A stretch of DNA of 27,277 nucleotides from assembly GCA_910587515.1 (NCBI GenBank), contig CAJULW010000031.1:1-27277 (forward strand). Direction: 5' to 3'. The notes below the pieces were generated by a model. That model saw only the letters and a program-made list of their open reading frames with translations, did not search any database and had not been told where the DNA came from. This document shows positions 8,368 to 16,351 of the stretch, in pieces. Source of the stretch: an uncultured Duncaniella sp. Its GTDB lineage: Bacteria > Bacteroidota > Bacteroidia > Bacteroidales > Muribaculaceae. The position numbers were made by a program, and so were the translations under genes. How positions within the stretch are numbered: position 1 is the first letter of the stretch; each line of letters starts with the position of its first letter.

Positions 8368-8402
8368 ACGACACCGATTGTTTTCAGTCGGTGTCGTTTT
8401 AT
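8368..8402. terminator. Intrinsic terminator after glyA (shared with the pectate lyase gene)
   Basis: ACGACACCGA (8368-8377) and TCGGTGTCGT (8388-8397) form a perfect 10-bp stem with a 10-nt loop, followed by TTTTATTAT on the plus strand. It sits between convergent genes and may stop transcription from both sides; the minus-strand U tract is weaker. Confidence 0.85.
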
Positions 8403-8448
8403 TATACCTGTCGTTACAGAGGTTGTTCGGTCTGCAATGACGCTGTGT

Positions 8449-10839
8449 TTATGGATAGATTCTGACAAGTGAGGTTCTATAGTTTTTAAGCGCGGTTTTG
8501 AGCTCGCTTATGACGCTATAGTCTGTGTCTGCGTCCGGATAGTTCATGTCCCAGGTGAAATCTCCTTTGTTCAGGCGTCCGGCTCCATAGTAGCCGGTTA
8601 CTAATGTGGGGACTTCGGTGGCTTCCACTGCCGTATATTCATACATCAGTGTCGGATCGGTGTCAAAGTTGTTATAGGTTGTGCCGCCCGACTTTGTCAC
8701 AAAACTTTCAGGAACCCTTTCGTTACTGCTTGAAGCCTCGTAACAGTCAAAATCGTTGGCGCTTACCTTATGTGTGATCGGGGTGTAATTGCTGTTAGAT
8801 CCTTTTTCGGCATATACGTTTCCGTAGCTCTTGATCATGCCGCCCGCTTCTCCGGAGAATGTTCCGGCTCCTTTGCCATCTGTCCCTTGGAGGGAAATCA
8901 GCATTGTATTTTTGGTGTGACGGAAGAAATTCCCTTCGACAAACACGCTTGACCCCATGGTTGCGCCTGCTCCGTATTTGGCCACACCGTCATAGTAGTT
9001 GTTCCATACGTGTACTGTCATGGTGCGCACGCGTGGATGGCGCGAATCGCTGTGGTCGAACCAATTGTGGTGGTAGTCTACATAGTCGTCGTTTGATTCC
9101 GATTTCATGCCGCATAGAGAGGTCTTTCCGTTGTCCCAAAAATGGTTATATGCGATTGTCATGTATCTGCTATGGCCTTTCATGTCAACGGTGCCGTCAC
9201 CTTTAGCTTGGTCACTGTCTCCTCCGGTGTTGCCATAGAAGAAATCAAGATGGTGAACCCAACAGTGAGAATTGGCGGTATCGAAAGAAAGAGCGTCGTC
9301 CATGCAAAGCATGTTTGCAAAATTGCGGAATTCTACCGACGAGCAGTTGCGGACAAGAAATCCGAATCCCCATGTCGCAGCGTCGTCACCGATGCCTTCG
9401 ATTGTTATGTTCATTGGTGAATAATTTCCCTTTCCTTTTATTTGGATGCCTTCAGCGGAAGATAGGAATGAATCCATATCGGTGTCTTTTATACATCCGA
9501 CTATACGTACGGCCAATGGTCTTGTCTCTGTCCCTTTCTGAAATGCTCCTAATATGGCTTGTAGACCAGTGAATGGTGTCCCGTCACCATCATTGGCACT
9601 TTGTCTGACATTGCATGTCACTGTTTTCGCTGTCTCGGCTGTTACATAAATGACGCGTGCGTCGTCTTTCAGTTCTCCGTTGTCTTTATAAGCACCCACA
9701 CCGCTGAAGTTGTGAAAAGCGAAACCACTGCGGTCGTGAGGTTTGACTGTCATCCCTATAGCTTCACTTGCGCGTGATTCATCTTCCGTATTGTTGATTA
9801 TAGGAACAACTTTCATGGCATAGACTCCGGCAGGGAGTCCAACCATGTCGGCTCGTCCGTAAGTGCCATAGTCACGTACGAGTTCACGGTCGATTATGGT
9901 GTAATCCGTATATTTCCCACCTTTTATATATACACGATAACTTGTCGCATCTGACAGCGGTTCCCATTTCAGATATGCCGATTCGAGCCATCCTTTTGCT
10001 TCGGTTATATTCACGCCACGGTTATTGATTTCCGCGTCGTCTCCGTTTTCAGGTGCTTTTGCAAAAGATATAGCGGTGATATTTTGCTTGAACTCGTCTG
10101 TCCAATCGTTTGTCTTTGGGTTTACGGTTACTGAGCCTGAGTTTTTGTCGATGCTTACTTCTGCAAGGTCTTTTGTGTTGTAATATTTGAGTTCGCCTGT
10201 GGTCGTTCGTAAAAGCATTTGGTTGTTTGTTGCATCTATTTTTACTGAATGATCAGTTGATGGAGTGGGGGATGGGATGTCGCCATCATTGTCATCTGTG
10301 ACAGAAATAGAGTATACATACATGCCGCCTGTCGAGTGAAACGTCACGTCACCGTCGTTAGTTACGGTGGCGACATGTTGCGTCTTCTCCGCTGTCGGGG
10401 CGAATCCGCTTACGATAGTCAGATTGGTTCCCTCGAATCCGCGAGCCACTCCTGATTTGGATGTCATTGCCTGGATTGATACGGTTTCTCCGGCTTTAAG
10501 GTCAGGTATGATGACTGTTGCGACTGATTTGTTCAAAGCCATGCGCTTGCCTTTGGAGTCAACACGCAATGCGTCATTGCCGGATATTGTAAAGCGGAGT
10601 CCCTGGGTAAATTCAAGTTCTGTTCCGTTGGCTGTTAAGGGGGAGTTTTCTATAAATGAATTATTCAGCCATCGGTTATTTGTCGTTTCATATTGCCAGT
10701 TTGCGGGATCTGCATTAAGATTGTTCTGATCTGTGGCGGTGACGGAACTGAAATCCCATGTTCGGGCATTGACATTCGGTGATATCGCAGAGATTGCTAA
10801 AATTATTAGAATGTGTGTGAATGTATAAAGACTCTTCAT
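8449..10839 (-). CDS. Secreted modular pectate lyase (polysaccharide lyase family 1)
   Basis: The enzyme should cleave de-esterified pectin by beta-elimination outside the cytoplasm. A signal peptide covers residues 1-25 (ending NVNA). A beta-rich N-terminal module, possibly carbohydrate-binding, spans about 26-182, followed by a Pro/Ser/Thr linker. A short strand-rich segment (about 197-262) and a fibronectin-III-like domain (about 274-367) come next. The PL1 parallel beta-helix occupies about 375-760. Its active-site pattern is intact: K572, R600 and R605 (RHPRVR) have the same spacing as K190, R218 and R223 of Erwinia PelC, and D548 and D552 fit the Ca2+ ligands. No C-terminal sorting tail is present. 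The start overlaps the preceding small gene by ATGA, so translation is probably coupled. Confidence 0.92.
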   Translation of the reverse strand: MKSLYTFTHILIILAISAISPNVNARTWDFSSVTATDQNNLNADPANWQYETTNNRWLNNSFIENSPLTANGTELEFTQGLRFTISGNDALRVDSKGKRMALNKSVATVIIPDLKAGETVSIQAMTSKSGVARGFEGTNLTIVSGFAPTAEKTQHVATVTNDGDVTFHSTGGMYVYSISVTDDNDGDIPSPTPSTDHSVKIDATNNQMLLRTTTGELKYYNTKDLAEVSIDKNSGSVTVNPKTNDWTDEFKQNITAISFAKAPENGDDAEINNRGVNITEAKGWLESAYLKWEPLSDATSYRVYIKGGKYTDYTIIDRELVRDYGTYGRADMVGLPAGVYAMKVVPIINNTEDESRASEAIGMTVKPHDRSGFAFHNFSGVGAYKDNGELKDDARVIYVTAETAKTVTCNVRQSANDGDGTPFTGLQAILGAFQKGTETRPLAVRIVGCIKDTDMDSFLSSAEGIQIKGKGNYSPMNITIEGIGDDAATWGFGFLVRNCSSVEFRNFANMLCMDDALSFDTANSHCWVHHLDFFYGNTGGDSDQAKGDGTVDMKGHSRYMTIAYNHFWDNGKTSLCGMKSESNDDYVDYHHNWFDHSDSRHPRVRTMTVHVWNNYYDGVAKYGAGATMGSSVFVEGNFFRHTKNTMLISLQGTDGKGAGTFSGEAGGMIKSYGNVYAEKGSNSNYTPITHKVSANDFDCYEASSSNERVPESFVTKSGGTTYNNFDTDPTLMYEYTAVEATEVPTLVTGYYGAGRLNKGDFTWDMNYPDADTDYSVISELKTALKNYRTSLVRIYP

Positions 10840-11195
10840 CTTACATATATTTTTTGACTGTTGACGATATATATACCTTGTTTAAGCCCTTGAGGTGTCT
10901 CTCCAAGATATTGTCCTTTGAGATTGTATACGCCATTGGCTTTTTTAGGATCGGTTATAATTTGGTCTATGGAGGATTGAGCGTGGTCAATAGATATTGA
11001 AACCATGTTCATCGGGGCGGTCTCGGTTGTGTTGTCGCTGAACGTGAGGATGACATTTCCATCGTCGAATGAAAGTTTTGTCAGCTCTTTGTTTACTTCT
11101 TGTCCGTCAATAGTGGTTGTGATCTTTGAATCGGCTATTGAGGTAAATGTCATAGCTCCAAAAATCATAACTATGACCGGTTTTAATAATTTCAT
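10836..11195 (-). CDS. Small secreted protein with a C-terminal YNLKG-type tail, coupled to the pectate lyase
   Basis: The 119-residue protein has a signal peptide (about 1-21). A short strand-rich segment (about 22-85, TTTIDGQEVNKELTKLSF and a later MVSISI) resembles the piece preceding the Fn3 domain of the downstream lyase. The tail, from about residue 88, is NGVYNLKGQYLG...GIYIVNSQKIYVR, of the type found at the ends of many secreted Bacteroidota proteins (Por/T9SS-like sorting tails or related repeats). Its TGA overlaps the lyase ATG (ATGA), so the pair is one translational unit. I do not recognise a function; cell-surface placement is inference. A simple ancient frame break is unlikely, because each protein has its own signal peptide. 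Confidence 0.78.
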   Translation of the reverse strand: MKLLKPVIVMIFGAMTFTSIADSKITTTIDGQEVNKELTKLSFDDGNVILTFSDNTTETAPMNMVSISIDHAQSSIDQIITDPKKANGVYNLKGQYLGETPQGLKQGIYIVNSQKIYVR

Positions 11196-11272
11196 GGTTT
11201 ATAACTGTGTTGGTATGAATAAAATAGCGAATTGTTGTGATCAATCGTAGGTTTGCTGAACGCGTAATGTAA

Positions 11273-11311
11273 CAAAGATACGGAATTACTTATCCATCAT
11301 TGATAATGGAT
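11273..11311 (-). promoter_or_regulatory. Promoter and candidate operator of the pectate lyase operon
   Basis: On the minus strand 11280-11273 reads TATCTTTG, an exact -7 element, giving a leader of about 70 nt. No TTTG occurs at the -33 position. Instead ATCCAT (11292-11297) and ATGGAT (11306-11311) form a perfect 6-bp inverted repeat centred there. This arrangement fits a promoter that needs an activator, or one blocked by a repressor. Confidence 0.5.
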
Positions 11312-11414
11312 GTCTTAAAATACGTTAATAGCTGTCGTGGCTGAAATTTATGGTAAATTGACTTACGAGAGCGGTTGTTGGTTATAATATTGTTTTTTAT
11401 CCGAATGATGGTCT

Positions 11415-11454
11415 TAAAAAAGATGGAGCCTTGATGTTTTATTGTCAAGGCTCC
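11415..11454 (-). terminator. Intrinsic terminator of mscL
   Basis: On the minus strand GGAGCCTTGA and TCAAGGCTCC form a perfect 10-bp stem (11454-11445 and 11434-11425) with a 10-nt loop, followed by ATCTTTTTT. It lies 12 nt past the mscL stop. Confidence 0.9.
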
Positions 11455-11466
11455 GGAGTCTGTTTA

Positions 11467-11898
11467 TTATTTGTCTTTTTTCAGGATATCACGGATTTCC
11501 GTAAGCAATATTTCTTCTTTTGTCGGGACCGGTTCTGCTGGTTTAGGAGTTGGTTCAGCTTCCTTGCGCTTTAGTTGGTTTATGGCTTTAATGGCGACAA
11601 ATATGCAGAAAGCCACAATGATGAAATCGACTACGGTCTGTATCCAGTTTCCCCAATTGAGAGTGACCTCCGGTTTTAATACTTGTTGTGTGGTGCTGTC
11701 CACTGCGGCTTGTTGTATCACCCATTTATAGTCAGTAAAATTGATGCCTCCGGTGACGACTCCTACAAGAGGCATGATTATGTCATCGACAAGCGATGAA
11801 ATGATTTTGCCGAAAGCGGCTCCGATTACGACACCGACAGCCATGTCGATGACGTTGCCTCGCATTGCAAATTCTTTGAATTCCTTGATAAATGACAT
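11467..11898 (-). CDS. mscL: Large-conductance mechanosensitive channel
   Basis: MscL opens under membrane tension to release solutes during osmotic downshock. The 143-residue protein shows the amphipathic N-terminus FIKEFKEFAMRGNVIDMAVG and a first helix VGVVIGAAFGKIISSLVDDIIMPLVG with its small-residue packing. A periplasmic loop and a second helix (VVDFIIVAFCIFVAIKAIN) follow, then a charged, Pro-rich linker and a C-terminal helix (EEILLTEIRDILKK). Domain order and length are normal. It has its own -7 element and terminator, so it is probably monocistronic. Confidence 0.97.
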   Translation of the reverse strand: MSFIKEFKEFAMRGNVIDMAVGVVIGAAFGKIISSLVDDIIMPLVGVVTGGINFTDYKWVIQQAAVDSTTQQVLKPEVTLNWGNWIQTVVDFIIVAFCIFVAIKAINQLKRKEAEPTPKPAEPVPTKEEILLTEIRDILKKDK

Positions 11899-11947
11899 AT
11901 TTTGATGTGATTATTCGGTTTGGAATGTGAAAATATCTTGTTTACCG

Positions 11948-11955
11948 CAAAAGTA
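11948..11955 (-). promoter_or_regulatory. Probable -7 element of mscL
   Basis: On the minus strand this reads TACTTTTG, an exact TAnnTTTG match 50 nt before the mscL start codon. The -33 region is not recognisable. Confidence 0.5.
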
Positions 11956-12073
11956 AAGAAAAATTATCTTATTTCCACGGAACAGTCTATATATTTAGCT
12001 TTTTTATATGAATTCGCGTAAAAATTACCAATATTATTTAGATACAACCTGACGATAATTCAAAAAATAGTAC

Positions 12074-12081
12074 TAACTTTG
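12074..12081 (+). promoter_or_regulatory. Probable -7 element of gapA
   Basis: TAACTTTG matches TAnnTTTG exactly and would start transcription near 12088, leaving a leader of about 115 nt before the gapA ATG. No TTTG lies at -33. Confidence 0.5.
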
Positions 12082-12202
12082 TGGCGTTTTTCTGGCCGAT
12101 GGTATTGGTGACAACGCTGACCATCTGTAAAGTAAGACTGTGTTTTTACAATTCTAATTTTTTTCAATAGGATAAAAAACAATAACCCAATTTATAAGAA
12201 CT

Positions 12203-13213
12203 ATGACAAAAATAGGTATTAATGGTTTTGGCCGTATCGGTCGGTTCGTGTTCCGTGCATCGACTAAGCGCGATGACATTGAAGTTGTTGCTATCAACGA
12301 CCTTCTTCCCGTTGACTACATGGCTTACATGCTTAAGTATGATACCATGCACGGCAAGTTTGACGGCACCGTTGATTTTGATCTTGAGAAGAGCCTCCTT
12401 ATCGTGAATGGCAAAGCTATTCGCGTTACCGCTTGCAAGAATCCCGCTGAAATCGGTTGGGGTGCTGTAGGCGCTGAATATGTTGTTGAGTCTACAGGCC
12501 TTTTCCTTACAAAAGAGAAAGCTCAGGCTCACCTTGACGCTGGTGCTAAATATGTGGTTATGTCAGCTCCTTCAAAGGACGATACTCCAATGTTTGTATG
12601 CGGTGTTAACCACGAAAGCTATGTTAAGGGTACACAGTTCGTATCTAACGCATCTTGCACCACAAACTGTCTCGCTCCTATCACCAAGGTGCTCAACGAC
12701 AAGTTCGGTGTGCTTGAAGGCCTCATGACAACTGTTCACTCTACAACCGCTACACAGAAGACAGTTGACGGTCCCTCAATGAAGGATTGGCGTGGTGGCC
12801 GTGCAGCTGCCGGCAACATCATCCCTTCTTCGACAGGTGCTGCCAAGGCTGTAGGCAAAGTGATTCCCGAACTCAATGGCAAACTTACCGGTATGTCAAT
12901 GCGTGTCCCCACTCTTGACGTGTCTGTTGTCGACCTTACCGTAAATCTTGCAAAACCCGCTACTTACGATGAGATTTGCGCAGCAATGAAGGAAGCTTCT
13001 GAAGGTGAACTGAAAGGAATCCTCGGATATACTGAAGACGCAGTCGTTTCAAGCGACTTCCTCGGTGATCCACGCACTTCAATCTTCGACAAGAATGCAG
13101 GTATCATGTTGTCTCCGACTTTCGTTAAGGTTGTGAGCTGGTATGACAATGAAATCGGTTACTCAAACAAAGTACTCGATCTTATCGCACACATGAAGAA
13201 AGTAAACGGTTAA
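12203..13213 (+). CDS. gapA: Glyceraldehyde-3-phosphate dehydrogenase, type I
   Basis: The enzyme oxidises glyceraldehyde 3-phosphate to 1,3-bisphosphoglycerate with NAD+ in the cytoplasm, a central glycolytic step. The 336-residue protein has the Rossmann motif NGFGRIGR (7-14), the NAD-preferring Asp at residue 33 (AIND), catalytic C152 in SNASCTTNCLAP, and H179 in TTVHS. The C-terminal WYDNEIGYSNKVLDL is the standard ending. Its codon use is noticeably more regular than its neighbours' (many GTT, GCT, AAG and CTT), consistent with high expression. It is flanked by its own promoter and terminator. Confidence 0.97.
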   Translation: MTKIGINGFGRIGRFVFRASTKRDDIEVVAINDLLPVDYMAYMLKYDTMHGKFDGTVDFDLEKSLLIVNGKAIRVTACKNPAEIGWGAVGAEYVVESTGLFLTKEKAQAHLDAGAKYVVMSAPSKDDTPMFVCGVNHESYVKGTQFVSNASCTTNCLAPITKVLNDKFGVLEGLMTTVHSTTATQKTVDGPSMKDWRGGRAAAGNIIPSSTGAAKAVGKVIPELNGKLTGMSMRVPTLDVSVVDLTVNLAKPATYDEICAAMKEASEGELKGILGYTEDAVVSSDFLGDPRTSIFDKNAGIMLSPTFVKVVSWYDNEIGYSNKVLDLIAHMKKVNG

Positions 13214-13248
13214 TATTTCCCCGGTTACTGAATTCATAATAAATATAG

Positions 13249-13288
13249 ATCGTCTTTTCGGGATATTATCTGGAAAGACGATTTTTTA
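13249..13288 (+). terminator. Intrinsic terminator of gapA
   Basis: ATCGTCTTT (13249-13257) and AAAGACGAT (13274-13282) form a perfect 9-bp stem with a 16-nt loop that may partly close further. A run of six T follows at 13282-13287. Confidence 0.88.
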
Positions 13289-13398
13289 TATATTTTTTTT
13301 GGTGAAAGTAATATTGTTGAGATTAAATTTATACCGCTTCTTTATAGGTAGGTTTGATAAAAACAGGTGAAAAATTGTTGAAATATTAAAAAATATCG

Positions 13399-13406
13399 TA
13401 TCTTTG
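13399..13406 (+). promoter_or_regulatory. Probable -7 element of the secreted-protein gene
   Basis: TATCTTTG is an exact TAnnTTTG match. TTGTTG ends 18 nt upstream (13375-13380) and may serve as a weak -33 box. The predicted leader is about 120 nt. Confidence 0.55.
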
Positions 13407-13534
13407 CCTGTGACTTGCGTCAGGGTCAACAAAGTCAATTAGATTTTATAGACACACCAATCGTTTAGCCCCAATAAATATATTATAATATTCGAGATTA
13501 TATTATAAATTTTATATCTAAAAATCAATCATTT

Positions 13535-14779
13535 ATGAAAAAAATCTTTACTCTTTTCGCATCGTTGGCTGTTGTGTTTTCGGCTGCGGCTGACGTTGTG
13601 GTTCTTTGCAATCCCGGTAAACTTAAAGCGAATCCATTGTCAGGTACGGAGCTCGGTGCTACTGATGGTTGGTCGATGAAATGCCTGAATGAAACTAAAA
13701 ATCTTGAATCAGGAGATGTATTTAATGTCGATGGTACGGATTACCGTTCGCTTAAACTCTCAAATGGTGCGGAAAATGTGATTACTCTTCCTGAAGGATT
13801 AGTGGCAACCAAGGTTACAATATATGCTACAATCAACAAGGATATGGAAGCTCGTCCGTGCTATTGGGCTAAAGTTGGAAATGAAACTTATACTCTTGAG
13901 AATAACAAGGGTTTGATACAGTCATACAAAGACTATGCCAATCCTGTTATACAGACTTTTGATCTGCCTGACTTGAATTCTTTCAGTGTACAGAATACAG
14001 GTGAGCAACCTTTCGCTGTTTTTGTAGTTGAATACAAGGAAGCCGGTGATGAGCCTCAGCCTTCAGGCAATGAGGTCGAATTCAGCCTTGAGGATTATTC
14101 AAAATATGGCCAGGAAGGTTCTGTGACGACAATGAAGGGCACATATACATACGATGAAAGCTCCGATGTGTATACATTCTCGAAATTCCTTGGTGGTTCA
14201 GATGACTTCTCTTTCCGTATTGTTGAGCAATTCGCTGAAGGCTCGACAACGCCTAATGAAACTTGCAAAATCGAACCGGTCGCAGGCGTGAATGTTACAC
14301 AGCAGGATGTTTATGGTTCTAAGATGGATATCCTTAACTTTACAGGTCTAAAGGATGCTAATACCTCTTGGTTTACATACAAGGGAGCTGACAACATCCG
14401 TCTTTATGATCCGTCTGCCTATGGTTATCATTATTCATACGCAACAAAAGAATCTGTAAATACGACTCCTGATGTTACAAATCCGAATGATGCTGTGTTT
14501 GTTGACTATTGGAAGCTTTCATTCACTATTTTCTCTAAATACAGCACTCCTGCCGCTCCTGAGACATCCTTTGAGCCGGGTAACTACAATCTGACTGTTA
14601 TGATTCCCTATACAGATCCAGCATCGTCGGGAATACAGGATATCGTTGTTGATTCAGTTGAGGAAAACGCTCCTGTCGAGTATTACAATCTTCAGGGTGT
14701 ACGAATCAGCGAACCTGCTGCCGGTCAGATCGTGATTCGTCGTCAAGGTTCAACTGTTTCGAAAGTTCTTGTTCGCTAA
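13535..14779 (+). CDS. Secreted protein of unknown function with a YNLQG-type C-terminal tail
   Basis: The 414-residue protein has a clear signal peptide (KKIFTLFASLAVVFSAAA, cleavage near residue 19). The body is acidic and rich in Thr, Tyr and Asp, with the look of one or two beta-sandwich modules: about 20-170 up to the DEPQPSG linker, then about 180-360. I recognise no catalytic motif. The tail from about residue 381 is VEYYNLQGVRIS...VIRRQGSTVSKVLVR, similar in pattern to the tail of the 119-residue protein at 10836-11195. This points to export and probably to surface display or release, as in many Bacteroidota secreted proteins. It is flanked by its own promoter and a terminator, so it is likely a single-gene unit. 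Confidence 0.8.
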   Translation: MKKIFTLFASLAVVFSAAADVVVLCNPGKLKANPLSGTELGATDGWSMKCLNETKNLESGDVFNVDGTDYRSLKLSNGAENVITLPEGLVATKVTIYATINKDMEARPCYWAKVGNETYTLENNKGLIQSYKDYANPVIQTFDLPDLNSFSVQNTGEQPFAVFVVEYKEAGDEPQPSGNEVEFSLEDYSKYGQEGSVTTMKGTYTYDESSDVYTFSKFLGGSDDFSFRIVEQFAEGSTTPNETCKIEPVAGVNVTQQDVYGSKMDILNFTGLKDANTSWFTYKGADNIRLYDPSAYGYHYSYATKESVNTTPDVTNPNDAVFVDYWKLSFTIFSKYSTPAAPETSFEPGNYNLTVMIPYTDPASSGIQDIVVDSVEENAPVEYYNLQGVRISEPAAGQIVIRRQGSTVSKVLVR

Positions 14780-14818
14780 TCAAGATTCGGACTGAACTTA
14801 GAAAGATATATATCAAAT

Positions 14819-14845
14819 AAGCCGATGTCATTGCGACATCGGCTT
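14819..14845. terminator. Bidirectional terminator between convergent genes
   Basis: AAGCCGATGTC and GACATCGGCTT form a perfect 11-bp stem with a 5-nt loop. It lies 40 nt past the secreted-protein gene and about 85 nt past the symporter gene on the other strand. The T tracts are modest on both sides (TTGTTGTATTTTT on plus). Confidence 0.8.
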
Positions 14846-14929
14846 GTTGTATTTTTAGAGTTGTTGAAATCCAAATACACTCTTATAGGATACTATTGTA
14901 AGATCTTATATCTGCGGAGACTTATTTAC

Positions 14930-16351
14930 TTACGGTCGCCCCGGACTCGCTGCTTGCGCGCATTTTGTTTTCGCCTGCCCTCGGAATGCTTTGATTTCCT
15001 CTGTGACCCGGTGGCGGAGCAAGACCAGCGTCAGCATTGTCGGGAAAGCCATGAGGGCATAGAACAGATCGCAAAATCCGATAGCGATACCAAGTGGCAT
15101 GACCGCAAAAATAACAAGTGTCGCTATGAAGAACCATGTGTACCAACGGGCTTTGCTTTCTCCAAACAGATAGGCTGCACAGCGGTTTCCATAAAAACTA
15201 TAGCTGAACATCGACGAGAGCGAGAAGCATAGGACTATAACCATAAGCATGTATTCGCCTGCCGGAATCGCGTTGCCGAATGCTTTCATCGCGACGTCGA
15301 GCCCTTTGACACCGTCGACTGATTGGAGATCACCACACAGTAGTATGGCGATGGCGGTCATGGTGCACACGAGTCCAGAATCGATGCTTGGGCCGAGCAT
15401 GGCTACGAGTCCCTCTCGGACTGGCGACGGGTTGGCGGAAGCTCCGTGCATGATAGTGGCGGTTCCTACGCCTGCGTCATTGACAAGTGCTGCCCGCCTC
15501 GCACCGATGATGGCTATTCCCGCCAATGCGCCCCAACCGGCTCTCAGGTTGAATGCATTGGTGAATATGCTTTTAAATACGGATGGTACATCCGAAAGAT
15601 GTGTAATAATGACGTAGAATACCAGTATAAAATATAGTCCTACCATGAAAGGTACAAGCCATTGAGCCACTTTGGCGATGCGTTTGATCCCTCCGATGAC
15701 GACTGTCGTCACGACTATGGCTATTCCTATACCGGTCAGCAGTCGGAAAGCCGATTCTTCGCTCCATCCCAAGTACGAGGCCATTCCTGATATTACAGGT
15801 GCTTTTTCCAACCATTCGGGGGTGGTAAATGTGCTGACTATGGCTTCAGTCAGTTGATTGGCGTTCATGATGCAGAGAGTGCCAAGCATTCCGGCAAAGG
15901 CGAATGTCAGAGCCATCCAATGCCATTTGGCTCCGAGTCCCTTGTCAATGATAAACATTGTGCCTCCATGGCTGCGACCATTGTGGTCTGTATGTTTGTG
16001 TATCGTGGTCAATATTCCTTCATGAAACTTTGTCGACATGCCGACGAGTGCGCTCACCCACATCCAGAATATAGCTCCCGGTCCACCCATGACAAGTGCT
16101 ATCGCCACCCCTGCGATATTGCCCATTCCGACAGTGGCCGCCACTACCGATGCCAGGGCTTGTACGGAAGAGATCTGGCTGCCTGATTCACGGGATTGCT
16201 TGCCACGTAGCTCGCGAAGGGCATCCGGAAGCATACGTAGCGACGCCATTCCGGAATTGAAGAAAAGGAAAAAGCCCCCTCCGATCAGAAGGATGAAAAG
16301 AGGATAACCGCAGACAAAGTCGGCAAGCTCTGTGATAAATACTGTCACCAT
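14930..16351 (-). CDS. Sodium:alanine/glycine symporter (AGCS family)
   Basis: This inner-membrane carrier imports alanine or glycine with Na+. The 473-residue, strongly hydrophobic protein carries the family signature GGPGAIFWMWVSALVGM (about 89-105), preceded by TVGMGNIAGVAIAL. It has about ten or eleven membrane segments and a short basic C-terminal tail. The length is typical. Its ATG overlaps the end of the TPM-domain gene by 7 nt (ATGGTGA), so it is translated from the same message, probably by coupling. Exact substrate preference cannot be read. Confidence 0.92.
   Translation of the reverse strand: MVTVFITELADFVCGYPLFILLIGGGFFLFFNSGMASLRMLPDALRELRGKQSRESGSQISSVQALASVVAATVGMGNIAGVAIALVMGGPGAIFWMWVSALVGMSTKFHEGILTTIHKHTDHNGRSHGGTMFIIDKGLGAKWHWMALTFAFAGMLGTLCIMNANQLTEAIVSTFTTPEWLEKAPVISGMASYLGWSEESAFRLLTGIGIAIVVTTVVIGGIKRIAKVAQWLVPFMVGLYFILVFYVIITHLSDVPSVFKSIFTNAFNLRAGWGALAGIAIIGARRAALVNDAGVGTATIMHGASANPSPVREGLVAMLGPSIDSGLVCTMTAIAILLCGDLQSVDGVKGLDVAMKAFGNAIPAGEYMLMVIVLCFSLSSMFSYSFYGNRCAAYLFGESKARWYTWFFIATLVIFAVMPLGIAIGFCDLFYALMAFPTMLTLVLLRHRVTEEIKAFRGQAKTKCAQAASPGRP

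Larger units (their letters stand above)
11899..12202. other. Divergent intergenic region between mscL and gapA
   Basis: This 304-nt gap is AT-rich. It holds a minus-strand -7 element for mscL (11948-11955), a plus-strand -7 element for gapA (12074-12081), and a gapA leader of roughly 115 nt. In the leader GATGGT (12098-12103) could pair with ACCATC (12120-12125). I see no small ORF or RNA gene in it. Confidence 0.6.
13214..13534. other. Intergenic region between gapA and the 414-residue secreted protein
   Basis: This 321-nt AT-rich gap holds the gapA terminator (13249-13288), a -7 element for the next gene (13399-13406), and a leader of about 120 nt with a small CCTGTGAC/GTCAGG hairpin just after the predicted start. 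No ORF or RNA gene is visible. Confidence 0.6.

Noticed and set aside
12084..12125. Possible pseudoknot or alternative hairpins in the gapA leader: GCGTT (12084-12088) with AACGC (12113-12117), and GATGGT with ACCATC.
   Set aside because: The predicted transcription start (about 12088) would leave most of the first arm untranscribed, and the linking loop is too short for a standard pseudoknot. Only the weak GATGGT/ACCATC pairing remains.
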